DNA from: Kryptolebias marmoratus
Taxonomy: Eukaryota; Chordata; Actinopteri; Cyprinodontiformes; Rivulidae
Assembly (NCBI RefSeq): GCF_001649575.2
Contig: NC_051434.1
Location: forward strand, 1,620,009-1,684,008
Direction of reading: 5' to 3'
DNA length: 64,000 nt
The notes below the pieces were generated by a model. The model saw only the letters and a program-made list of their open reading frames with translations, did no database searches and was not told the DNA's origin. Every line of letters begins with the position of its first letter. The first letter of the stretch is position 1. Position numbers and translations under genes: made by a program. Positions 47,601 through 59,212 of this stretch are shown here, piece after piece.

Positions 47601-48290
47601 CACTTCTCTGCTGGGAGTTAAACGGGATCATCAGTTTAAACCGTTCAACCTGAAATATCTTTAATATCCCAGAATATAAACTGTAAAGATACCAAAGTGA
47701 TCATTTTTCTGTGATTTTGGGGGGAAATTAAAGCCTCGCCCACATTCCTCCAGATGTTTTAAAAAAACTGAGGTTTTCTGCATCGATTGCACTTTTTTTA
47801 CAAACTTTTATATTTTTCACCTAAACGCCTCCTCCCTGACGGTCAACTCAAGCTTCCCTTCGTTTTTTGGGCAGGTTCAGTGTTTTGTTTACATTGAGTG
47901 CGTACCTGCATTTCATTTAAATCCCTTCACTGGTTCAGGAGATATTTTGCTAACAGACAGAGAAATAAAGACACGATTACATGGTGGCAATAAACAGTTT
48001 GGCTTATCTGCAGGAACAAGTGAAGGTATATTTTCAGCTGAAATATTGATTTTTAGCAGGAAAAAAAGAGAGTGAGAGACGAGAAACGACCTGCAGGGGC
48101 AGAAAAATCACAAACTGGGAGCAAAGTGAGAATCTGTGAGTCTGAGATCTGAGATCTGCTCCAAAATCAACAAAATCAGCCTGAGTGACAGTCAAACACT
48201 CACCACGCTTCACAGCTGAGCAGGGAGTAAAACACGCCTTTTTCTCTCGTTTCCATCTGTGCCACACACACACACACACACATGTGCGCT
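44635..48290 (+). other. macf1 intron segment
   Basis: No exon was recognised. At about 47885-47960 is a repeat fragment (TTTGTTTACATTGAGTGC, then GAGATATTTTGCTAACAGACAG) whose second part also occurs near 35201-35222. A short CA tract is at 48264-48282. Confidence 0.55.
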
Positions 48291-48610
48291 CAGTGAAACA
48301 CATGTTTCTGGCTGCGGCGGTGACATCACCCGCCTTGTGGGCAAAGTCCAGTTCCTCTATCCGGCTTAGAGCTGCTAACGCTCAGCCGCGCTTGCAGCTA
48401 CGTTCCCCGCCGGCGCCCGGACAGCCACCGCACGGCGAAGAACAGCAGGAGGAGGAGAAGAACGGATGGAGGATTATCTCTGTGATTAAGGAGGACTCTT
48501 CTTTGACGGCCTGGATCCTGAAGGCCCTTCAGCTCAGCTCCTCCTCCTCTTCCTCACTCCGGTTTCTTTCCTTTCACTCCTCCTCTGAAAACCTTTAACT
48601 CTGGGAGGGG
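48291..48610 (+). promoter_or_regulatory. macf1: candidate third macf1 promoter and 5'UTR
   Basis: A local GC/CpG-rich block (48310-48440, for example CCCCGCCGGCGCCCGG) is followed by a pyrimidine-rich leader running into the ATG at 48611. It stands out from AT-rich neighbouring intron. Promoter function is inferred from composition and from the exon that follows. Confidence 0.4.
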
Positions 48611-48665
48611 ATGAGCTCCACGGCTGCTTACAGGCAGTTCCTTCAGGACCTGGAGGAGAAACGAG
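48611..48665 (+). CDS. macf1: candidate third macf1 alternative first exon
   Basis: A short frame encodes 18 residues, MSSTAAYRQFLQDLEEKR, plus one base before a possible donor (CGAG then GTCGGT at 48666). It follows a CpG-rich block and ends in phase 1, exactly like the exons at 21979 and 27215. The end AYRQFLQDLEEKR parallels ARAYEDVLERYK of the second first exon: an aromatic-rich amphipathic helix leading into the aspartate of DERDxVQKKTF. The donor has C at +3, so it is not ideal. The call rests on phase, context and analogy, not on a known identical isoform that I can verify. Confidence 0.45.
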
Positions 48666-51600
48666 GTCGGTGCCCCCTTTCAGTTTTATCCGCCGTGGCT
48701 GTGAAGCTGCTGATATCGATGAAAACAACAACTTAACTGCTTTATAAGTTTTATTGTCCTATTAGAGGCTGTCACGGGGTCATAATGTTGTGATAGGAGG
48801 AGGCCCTTATCTCGTTTGTCTTGTTTGGATTGGGTTCAGCACAAGAACAACTGAGTTGGTCTGAAGAGGTTTTAAAGAGAATATTCAGATGTCAGATCCA
48901 GTGGAGATCAGTGAGAGTTTGAGGTAAACCTGACGTCCTGCAGCCGTGGATAAAACAGAACAAAAACACCTACGAGTTGAACGAAGTGTCAGGTTTGAGG
49001 GAGTAAAATGTGTTTTTCACGTTTCCTGGGGTTTGGGACGTTTTTAAAGACTTTGAGCCGCAGCTTTTCTCAAAACAATCACAGTCGTCTCCAACCAACT
49101 CCAATAAAGTGCTCGGCCCAGAAAGCAGCTGCCAGTTTCTTCACATTTTACCTGATAAAACGTCCCCTTCTGCTGGGGAAACTCTTGTTATGTGTCAGAT
49201 CAGTGACCACACGCTGGACTGAAAGGATTCATTCAGTAACTAAAATAGTGTTTGATTTGAAGCTTTGTTTAACCTGCTGTTGTGCTCGGTGATCACTGTC
49301 TGATGGTGCCTTCACGCTTCTGTCTGTGGACAACAAAACAAGGACGGGAAATCCAAGGTTTGGGAGCAACGAAACAACAGAAGTCAAAGATTCAGTCTGT
49401 TCATCCATCCACCTGAGCAGAAGTTTAGTGTTTAACTTCAGTAAATATTATCGCAAGTTAACAGATATTAACTGTGAAAACCCGTCAGAAAGCCTGGATT
49501 AGTTAAACCTGACAGGAAGTTAACTGTAAGGAAGTTTTATGAGGTTAGGAGACTCCCAAGTGTTTGAACTTTTCTGCCATGTTGTCATTTTTAGTTGGAT
49601 GTAGTGATTATTTGTTGTTGTAATGAATTGATGGTCACATGATCGGTGGATTGGGATGTTATTCTGCTTCCTTTCATGTCAAACACCAACCCTGGTGTCT
49701 GCTCTCCCCTCGGCTCCACCAGCATCACCTGGCTGTTGTCCCGGCCCGTCCCTGTTAGCGTCTCCGTTAGCCTCGGCTGATGCTAACCGCTCCGACACTC
49801 GACCCGGGCGGACGCTGTGTCGCAGCAGCAGATGCTCGGCAGGACGGAGGCTTGTCGACGTGCAGCTTCACCTCAGCAGCTGTTAACGGTCGGCCGGGCG
49901 TCAGCCGGGCGGCGCACAGGCAGGGCTCGCTTACAGGAGTCGGGTTTCTGCTGAAAAATTCATTCTCCTGACGCCTAATTGAAGTGTTTCTTGTAAACTC
50001 CACATGTTCATGTTTGGTGAGTCCAGTTCAGCTGAAGGACACTCGGCTCTAAATTGAGTTTTTCCTTTTGTTTTGGAGGCTTCTCTACCTTTTCTTATTC
50101 TCATCTCTTTACGCTGCTTTAAAACAGAACACCTGCTTCCCATCATCATCTTCATCCGTTGGCCCCCTCTGCTTCCCCTCACCTTCATCAGGATGTTGAG
50201 TTCGGCCTGGATTTAAATCTGACCCCCTCTTGAGTTAACAGCTCCACGCCGGCTGTGGTCACACCTGCTGCTACTTGTGGTCCGGCGGTATTTTGTGGCC
50301 CCCATAAACACCGCCCCCCCCGAACAGCTGCTTCGTCTGAAGCCTCACAGCCGAATCACTTCCAATCTCCTTTAACCCCTAAATTACACTCGAGGTTAAA
50401 CTCCTTGAGCCAGCGGAGAACCGCGATCGTTAGAAATGTGATTAAATTACGAGCTGAAACGGCTGCGAACGCAGGAGGCCATGAACGTGCCGGTGACGCT
50501 AAAACAAGATGGAAAAACCACCATTTTCTGTGAAAATACAGCGTGAAGGCCGAGCGCTGAGTCGTTGAAGCTAAAAGCAGCTAAAAGCAGCAAACAGAGA
50601 TGAGCGAAACATGGGCTGACGTTACGAAAACGTAGTTAAAATCTGCAAACAGGGATCTGAAGAAACCTCCGTGTATTTCAGTGACAAATTGTTTTTAAAT
50701 AAAGTTAAATATTTCAGAAAGTTTAGGAGAAGGTCCCAGGCAGCACCCGTCTCCTGGATGAGCTGAAGGGTAAATTTACCAACAGGAAGCTGAAAAACGG
50801 CGGCAGTTTCTCCTGGTTTTCAGGGAGCCGTTTACTCTCCGTCTCTTCGGTCTGAGCCCCGGAGTCGTTGCTTCGGTTGTCTCCGACTTTCTGAGACGGA
50901 CGGGGACGGTGGAGCTGTCTGCCGTCGGACAGATTCTGTTCTTACCTGGAGTTAAACTCTGCAGCCACCCAGAGTTTATCTTCTGTTTACTTTGTGTTTG
51001 TGTGTCAGTGGTGGGCCAACAGCCGGGTCACGTTTTCAGGTTCAGTCAAGAGGAGCTGCTCGTTAACGTTCCCCGTGATCAGGAACGCCGAGTGACACGT
51101 TGGTTTGTTTATCTGGGATTCTTTGATTCCAGCCGGAGATATCAGCTCTTCTTTCACTCATTATTGGGTTTTTACCAACAAAAAGCATCAACTGGAAACA
51201 TTAAAGGTTCAAAATAAAGCCAGCCTTCTTCATGCTGGGTTCTGATAGTTGGATTAATAAAATATACTCCAAACTTTCCTTTAATCGGGAATCTTTGAAT
51301 AGTTTAGGGTTGTTTATTATAATAATTAGAGTTATTAACTGACTGATAGCTGGTTTTGTCATATTTTTGTTCCTAACTTGAATTAAAGCCTTAAACTTTG
51401 TCTCTGGTTAAATTAGTTTGGTCTTCTGTTATTATTTGACCTTCCTATAAATAAAACTGTGAGACGGTGACTCGTGCTTCACGTTGGAGTCTTTTTGCTC
51501 TTTATTTATCTGTTTCCTGCCGACCTCGGCCCGTCTCGCTGAATTTAGCCACGATGACAAAACTCAGCTGTGAAAAACTCTTCCTCTTCAGTAACTGACA

Positions 51601-54267
51601 CAAAATAAACGCCTCGTTCTTTAGAAAGCAGAAACCCTTGAATGTTTTGTCTTCATTGGTCAAAATGACAGTTTAGGATTTTCTCTTCTTCATTAAAGTG
51701 AAATTCATGTCAAAAATATGATTTTTAGACTCAGATGCTTCTGTTCAAATAATAAAATATCCTTTCACTATGGTGATTTTGTTGCTTATTTCTCTTTAGA
51801 AGGAGGTTTTATACTTATTGTATTTATAGTTTCTTAACTTTCATCTTGATTTTCCAGTCCCAGATTGCGATTTATCTCATCTTAATTTGATGTTTTTGTT
51901 TTCAGGCAACGAAGCTGGTTTTGTTATTCTAACACAGATCCTCCTTATTTTAATGTAACTGAGTAGAAATTAACGTATTCCTCAAAAAAAAACATTTTAT
52001 TCACATTTGGCAGCAATTAAGAGGCTAATAATAGCTCGTTAGCCATCTGCTGCCATAAATATAGACCAATCAGACAGGAGTTAAAGTGATTCATTGGTTT
52101 TCTGTTAATTAACAATCAGATTATTGAAGCTGCGCTCTGTTGGTTTAAACGTTTTATAAATAAGTTTGACTCGTGTCTCTGGGTTGTTGTTGTTTTTTCT
52201 AAAAGCTGTCTTTGTTTCCTCCATCGAGTGAAAACGGTTTAATCTGAGATTCGGTCACATGAACGGCTCTTGACTTTATTGTAAACTCAACATTAGCTCC
52301 ATTGTTGCCTCGGCTGGTTTGGGCATAAAGTTGTTCCTGAATGGGATTAAGCTGGATTAAAAGCCTGAATGTGAGGATTAGGAATATGTCATTAACTCTG
52401 AGGGATCGGAGCTGGAGGCGTGTTTGGATGGGAAGCAGGTGGGGAACCCGTCTGGGTTTTTCTTACTTCTTCTGTACTTTCAGTCAAATCTGGTTTCAGT
52501 TTGAGTCTAAAAACACATCAGCCTGAAGGTAATCCATCTTCACAAACCCACAGGTTTTATTTGAGTATTTATCTGAGAGTCCTGTTTGCCAAGAATCAGC
52601 TCTTTCTACGAGTCGACCTGCTGCCTGTTTGCTCTGAAACATCGGGTTCATTTCTGCGTCACGACAGGTTGTTGGAATCTTCCTTCTTCAGCTGCAAGCT
52701 AAAATAAAATCTGAAGCTTTAAATTAGTGATAAAAACAAGAAAAATCTGCTGAGAACTCTGCTTCAGACCTCGTTCAGTCAGAGCTTCTTTTAAGGATTT
52801 AATGTTAAAGAAGCGTTTATTGTCTGCAGGACTGAGCTGAAGTCCTTTTTTCTGTCAGACTCGGTGAACTTTAGTATTTTAATCGATTCAACTGAAGAAA
52901 TAAACAAACTGCTGGGAACAAAAGCCTTCAGATCACATTCAAATGGCTTCTTTCTTTAAAAGCTGTTGGTCCAAACCACTTGAGATGATCCCAGGAATGT
53001 TTGGGTCTTTGCAAGGAAAGTAGAGATGAGGAATGAGTAGACTTTTTATTTTTTAATTCCTGTCTTTAGAGCCCATAAAGCTGCCAGAATCCCATTCTGA
53101 TCTGTCTGAATATAAAGTTAAATGTTTGAGATTGACCTGGCCATCAGGAGCATCCTCCAAACCAAGAAGATGGAAGGTCTTCTCCTTTCGTTGGCGGCTG
53201 ATAGTTCTTACCTGCGGCCCTCAGACCCTCTGTAGTTTATATATCGCCCACTTCTACCTGAGGTCCAGCCCAGATCTAAAGTTTAAACACAGAACTAATT
53301 AAAAACTGGTCCAGGAAACCCCAGAACGTTGGTCCTGCAGCTCTGTTTGAGGGTTTCAGGTTTCTGTAAAACAATAATCATCTTCCCCACCTGTGGATAT
53401 TTAACTGATCACCAGGAAGCAGCAGCAGCTGGCTGTAGCCCAGGTTTCAGTTTGTAGGCACGACTCTTCTTCTCTGTTTTTCTGTGTTAAACACGTTTTG
53501 GGCGCTCTCTGATTCGGGCCGGCGCTGAAAACAAAAGCTAGTGATCAGTAAGTCAGCGGGCCGTCGGCAGCTTCTGGTGGTTTAGCGTCCGAGCAGACGT
53601 GTTGGCCGCGTGAACTTCAAAGCTCCGTGATTAGGTTACATAAACGTCTGGAGGCTGTTTGTTTCAGCGGACAGGAGAACCAACATCACCCCGTCTCAGA
53701 GCGGATAAACGAAGGTGCAAAAGAAAAGAAAGGGTTGATTCATTAAACAGATCATCAGCTGGAAAATCTGCACTAAAAAAAAACGCTTCATGTTCGTGTT
53801 TTTCTAAATGTACTGATATTCTGAGATGTGAAGCTTTAATAAATAAATAAACCGGAGAGTGGTTACTGAAACTAATTGAGGTTATTAAAAAACGAAATGA
53901 TCTGTTTGTCGGGTGTTTAGGGATGAGATTATATTATGTAATTAGAGGCGGTTTTAACACCTCTCACACTGACTCTGTTTGTTGCTGCAACATAATTAAT
54001 TTGTGTTTGCAGCTTCAGAAAACTTCCCATCAGTTTTGTTGTTTTCGGCTGAGTTCAGGCGAAGCGTCTTGGACGAGATTAACGAGGCGATAATTAACTA
54101 AAAGCCACTCTGATCTGATGGAGAGCTTCGGTCACCTCAGGTTGTCGGTCCCACTCCCACGTGTTCGGAGTGATAAGCCTTCTGTTGGGTTTATCAGCAC
54201 CGGCCCGGCTGGGCGCGGCCTCCCGCTGGCTGGGACTAACTGCCCCTCTGAGCCCCCGGAGGGGCGG

Positions 54268-54284
54268 CAGCGCCCCCTGCTGTC
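54268..54284 (-). promoter_or_regulatory. CTCF-like motif
   Basis: The minus strand reads GACAGCAGGGGGCGCTG, close to the frequent vertebrate CTCF form CCAGCAGGGGGCGCT. It lies in macf1 intron sequence. Confidence 0.5.
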
Positions 54285-54539
54285 CCTGTGAGGTTTGGGA
54301 CTTTTTTGTTAACGCTTCATGTTGGATTAGTTCCTGAGGCTCTGACAGGACTGTAATCACACAGAATGGCTCACTGTTTGTGGTGTAATTACTGCGCAGT
54401 CTGACACTGATCAGAGGCAAAGAGAAGCTTGGAGGGGAGGTTAAGATATTTAAGTAGTTTCAGTAACGGCGACAATACTTAGAGTCATTCAGCAGCAGGA
54501 AGTCTCTGTAGGCTTCTGTCTGTCCCTCATGGTTGTGGA

Positions 54540-55165
54540 GGAGTTGTGGCCCACTCTTCTTTCCAGCGTTGCTTCAGCTCTCTGAGGTTCTGGTTCTGGT
54601 TCTGGACCGTTCTGTTGTAGATTAGCTGCTGGCCTCACATCTGACTCCAGAATCAGCCCAAACCATCAGCCCTCCACCACCGTGCTGACAGCTGCAGTGC
54701 ATTCTGGGTAAACATCTGTCCTCTGGTCCGGTTCTGCTCCAGAAGTCTTCTGGTTCCTTCAAGTCGAGCTGCCATGTTGTTTTTAGAGAGAAGATGCTTT
54801 GACCTTTAACCTGCTGACTGAGGCCTGTAGAGTCTCTGAGCACTGCACGGTCTGACCTTCAGGGTGAATCTGCCGGGATGTTTTCTTTCTCTCTGTAGAA
54901 CGATGGACTCCAGATGACCTTTGACCCTTCCCAGGTTGATGGGCAGCAGCAGCTGCTTCTCTGAGGTCATTGCTGATGTCTTTCCGCCCTGACATTGTTC
55001 TAACACACCTGGAGCTCCAGAGCAGCAGAACCTCAGCAGGTTCTGGTCCTGAAGCAGCCAGGCTGGAACCAGTCCTTCACTTCCTGTTTCTCTTATTTTG
55101 ACTAATTTTTAGTAAATAATTATAAGGTGTAATATTTTCTATCTGAGCTGAAAGGTGTACTTTAC
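54540..55165 (-). mobile_element. Tc1/mariner transposase relic, longest copy
   Basis: Minus-strand frames contain, in order, a diverged N-terminal part, LKEPEDFWSRTGPEDR, HGGGGLMVWADSG (Tc1 motif HGGGSVMVWG) and NLRELKQRWKEEWA, close to the Tc1 C-terminal motif LxELxQxxKEEWAxIP. It holds about 190 bases (54868-55060) that are missing from the 21.4-kb copy. Near 55150 AAGGTGTACTTTACATTTTA resembles an element end. Multiple frame breaks make it non-functional. Confidence 0.78.
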
Positions 55166-58100
55166 ATTTTATTGTGACTTCAGCCTTTTTTAAAAATGTT
55201 TTTCCAAAGTTTCAGTTGATTTGTTGAGAGAACTTCGTCCCTTCAGTGCAGAAACGTCTTCAACCTGCTTCTAATTCAAGCCTTAAATCCTCTCGGGAGG
55301 AAAAGGTCGGGACACAATGGACTCCAAATGTCACGGCACTTCAGCTCAGTTCAGCCGTGAGTTTCAGGCTGGTCTCTGCCAGAACCGGTCATTCTGCCGG
55401 CCCGGCCCTGATCTCAGCCAATTTCATCAGCTCTCTGACTCAGACGGAGGGTTTGTCTTCTGGAATTGGTCATTAAATTCCTCCTCCTTCACTTGGAAGA
55501 AACTTCCAGGATCAGCAGGTCCTGCAGTTCTTTTCCTGCTGGAGTCAGTTTGTTTCCCGGAGAGAATGGAGCGTTTGTCGTTTAATTTTCCTCAGCTCAG
55601 CAGATTCTCTGCAGGCCTGAACGTGTCTTCATCCTGATGCACAGATTATACAGGACGATTTAAAGAAAATTTACGGTTTTTGTCCTGAAACAACTAGAGT
55701 GATAAAATATCCTCATCATCATCATTTGAATGATCGAAGTTTTATTGTTTATGATCACTTCGTAGTTTGCAGGGTTTATGGTTTTATTGTCTTTGTTGAT
55801 GGTTTTATTGACATGTAAACTTGGAGGGACATTTTAAGCAGAAACACGCTTTTAAGCAGCTTTTGAGACGTTTATTATTTTAATTTTCAATCAGTTTCTG
55901 AGAGGATCCCAATGTTTGTCAAAGTCTGAGTAGTTCGTTGTAATCTTTAAGAAAACTGAACCCCAACAAGCTTATCATGCAGGAGTTTGGGTAGTTTCCG
56001 TGCTCCCAGGAGGAGGAAAAGTCACCGAGCGCTCCTCCCCTCTGCTCCTGTTGGTGGTCTTCAGCTTTCCCGCCTGTTTTCTTTCCCTCTTTGAGATCCA
56101 CACATCCATCAGCCTTATCCACATCAGTGACTGTAAAACTGCCAGGCTGTGCACGGCGCTGGGTTTGTGTCGACGCACGAGCTGCCGGGCCCGTCCTCGG
56201 TTTATGGCTTTCCAGCCCGCCTGATTTATTTAACGAGCTCTGAAAGCATGAAGACATCAGACAGAATTAAAGGCGGACCTGATGATACGTCTGCAGGGGA
56301 GGACAGCGGGACAAAAAGGCTGCAAAAACCAGAAATTAGTTGGCTTAGTGTTAGCATCTGCAGCGGCGCAGACAGGGAGATAAACCCTGTTAGCATTTCA
56401 GAAAGGGGCAATAAAAGAGCCGGTTTGTGGCATCAGTCCAGCTGCAGGCAGACACTTTATTTATGTTTATATACAAACATCAAAAACTAAAATTACTCAT
56501 GTAGAAGTCACTTTAAACTGCATATATCTGTGTTTTTTTTCACGAAAGCTAAAGATTTACCAGCAGCTACTGGTTAACCCACCTTAAAAGAAGCTGGTTC
56601 ATCCTGTTTAATGTTGATTAAATTAGTTTACTGTTCAAACATCCAGAACAGAAATTAAAGCAGCACGCTTGAGGAAAGTTCATCTAATCTGATAAACTTC
56701 AAACCAAATTTAAGTTTTTCAATAAAACGCTGACATTAAATCATTTTAAACCTGACAGCCCATAATATTCAGGCACTTAAAAGCTTTGAAGGAGAGCTGG
56801 AGTCTTATTTGAAGCGGTTGCAGTGAAAGCAGAGCATCGTTTCGTTTCCTGCCTCCTTCCAGTCACCATCCTCCTGATTGGCTCCTCGTTCCCAACGCCG
56901 CACCTGATTCTGCATGTTTGACCCAATCAGAAGCAGCGTAGCGCGAGTCATGGCTTCCTGTTTCCAGCCAGCGTCTTGGAGATGATGTAGTTTAGGATTG
57001 GGCTGTCGGTTACAGCTGGAGACACAGAAACCAGAGACGTGACGCTGAGGATGAGTTCAGCTGATAACTCAATATCATTTTGACTAACGTTGCAAAAACA
57101 GTAGCTTGACCTGCAGAAGATTTAAACTTTAAAGCGTCATAGCGAGTTGGTTCTCCCTCCTCAGCCTCGGCTGCGGTGATGCTCCACCTTCAGGCGTCGC
57201 TGTAACAGAATCCGTCTCAGACGGGATGTAAATGTGGCCGACAGCCTGATAATTACAGCTATTTCAGGAGGTCGGGTCAAGAGCGTCAATGAGGAGCCGG
57301 AGGACGGGGCGGGGAGGGGGCTGGCTCCTAATTTCGGGGTGTCCATGGTAACGAGAACAGCTGTGGTGGAAATGAAGCCCCTGGTTGCTGAGGTTCTGTG
57401 GTGTATTGGTGCTCACTCTTCTTTTATTCTCTCACGTTTTGTCCTCGTCTTTTCCCATCCGTCCAAGTGTTTGTCCCCCTGAGCTGTGTCTCTGTCTCAT
57501 GGCCACGGCGGTGTCCTCGGCCTTCATCAACAGTCCTCCTCCTCCTCCTCCTGGGTGTTTTACTGCCTCTCATTCGCCGCCTGCTCTTGACCTGCACGTC
57601 GAAACGAGGCGCTTAACGCCGCCGCAGGCAGAACGGACAGACTCTCAGAACGGGTCGGAACCAGAACAAGTAGTTTCATTATTCACTTCTATCAGATTAG
57701 CAGAGTGCACTCTGGGTATTTCTTTCATTTCTTGCCAGGAAATAATAACTTTCAGCAAACATGAAGAAAGAAAAGTTTAAATCCTGAAAGTGACTCAGTT
57801 CTGTCTGTTTCTCTGCTCTTTAACATGCGAGTCACAGAAATCCCTACAACTAAAAGAGTTTCCATCTTTTTTCCTCCCCACTTCATAAATCTATCACTCA
57901 GCCTGAAAGTCCGTCTCCTCCTTCCTTTCCCACCATCTTTTTAAACAAAGCTGAGCTGAGCTGGAGGACCAAACTCTTCTTTCTTACCCTGAAATAATCC
58001 CAGAAATGCTTCTTTTTTTTTATCAGATACGATATTCAGTCAGTTACCTCCCATTCCCAGTGGATGAACTCGTCTTTGACTTGTTTTCTTTTAGTTGGGG

Positions 58101-59177
58101 TTTGGATTTATTGGTTATTTTCAATGTTTGCAAACAAATCGAACACAAAGGTTACAGTTTTGAGTCTGACTTTGGGATCAATCTCAAGCCTCCAAGCTTG
58201 TCTGTTTTATGCCCTTATTTTGATAAGTTATTTGTAGATTCAACAATGCCGGACGCTCACAGCTGGATGAAAAAAGTTTTAGCTTTCCTGACTCGCCTGC
58301 AGACTCCTCCTCTTCCTCGGTTTCTGCTCCTGAGCCACAGTTTCCGTCAGATCTCAGAGGATTAAATGTTTCACGCTAACTGAGAGCAGGTCTTTGAGAA
58401 TTCTATCTCTGGCAGTTATTTGCATGAATTTGGGTGTTTTTTTTTTCCAAATGCGCTCATGAAATCTCATTTAAATGTTGACCGAGGCTGAGAGATGCTG
58501 TTTGGTTGGCAGCACAGTTTGAGGCGCATGTCTCTCTTTGTGAGAACGGTAAAAATAATCCTGAACTGAGCCTCTGAAAGCTGCACAGTTAGTTGGGGAA
58601 TTCAAGCCCTGAATATCTCGTTTGTGTTATTTTTCCTCCTTAAATAATCTGAAATGCTGCCCTGGTGTTTAACGGGCCGAACACCGCCCCTGGTTGGAGT
58701 TTAACTGGCTGCTTTGTTCAGTTTTCCTGCGAAGAATCGGTGTTTGTCTCGTTTATCGTATGAGGCAGGATGATCGGCTTTTTGTTCCGCTGGCGACCGA
58801 GATCTCCCGGCTTCGACCCGGCGGTCCTGAGCCTGACGGTTGAAACGAAGCAGAAACAGAACCGGATCACCGAGGTCAGGATGGTTTCCTGCTCTGAATC
58901 AAACTCCCTTTTCCTCCAATCACCGTCATCTCTTTTTCTGGGACGTCTCCGGCACCAAAAGGTCTCATATTTGCTAAGCTAAGAACGAGATTTCCTGACG
59001 TAACTTTGCTTTTTGACATTTAAACGTTCGGATCTGCGTGTTTCACCTCAGAGGCGTTATTCTCCGAGCTGATCCGTTTCTGAGGAGTCAAAGAGTCCTG
59101 GAGGAGGCCTCGGCAGGGTGAGAGAGAGGACAGGAGTAATTGGGCTTTGTTTCCTGAAAACAAGAGCTTTGGCCCTG

Positions 59178-59179
<2 letters not shown>

Positions 59180-59211
<32 letters not shown>
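59180..59211. repeat. GT microsatellite
   Basis: About 16 GT units. Confidence 0.97.

Positions 59212-59212
<1 letters not shown>

Larger units (their letters stand above)
48666..59179 (+). other. macf1 intron segment
   Basis: No macf1 exon was recognised. In particular the common exon beginning the calponin-homology domain (ERDxVQKKTF) is absent. It contains the Tc1 relic at 54540-55165 and a CTCF-like site at 54268-54284. Open frames up to about 130 codons have no recognisable domain. Confidence 0.6.

Noticed and set aside
53930..54012. AT-rich homeodomain-like stretches that might be conserved enhancers (also near 4990-5090 and 34290-34380)
   Set aside because: Conservation cannot be judged from one sequence, and composition alone is not evidence.
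57499..57560. ATGGCCACGGCGGTGTCC frame followed by a proline run, considered as a first exon
   Set aside because: No suitable phase-1 donor and no similarity to spectraplakin N-termini. The proline run comes from a CCT triplet repeat.
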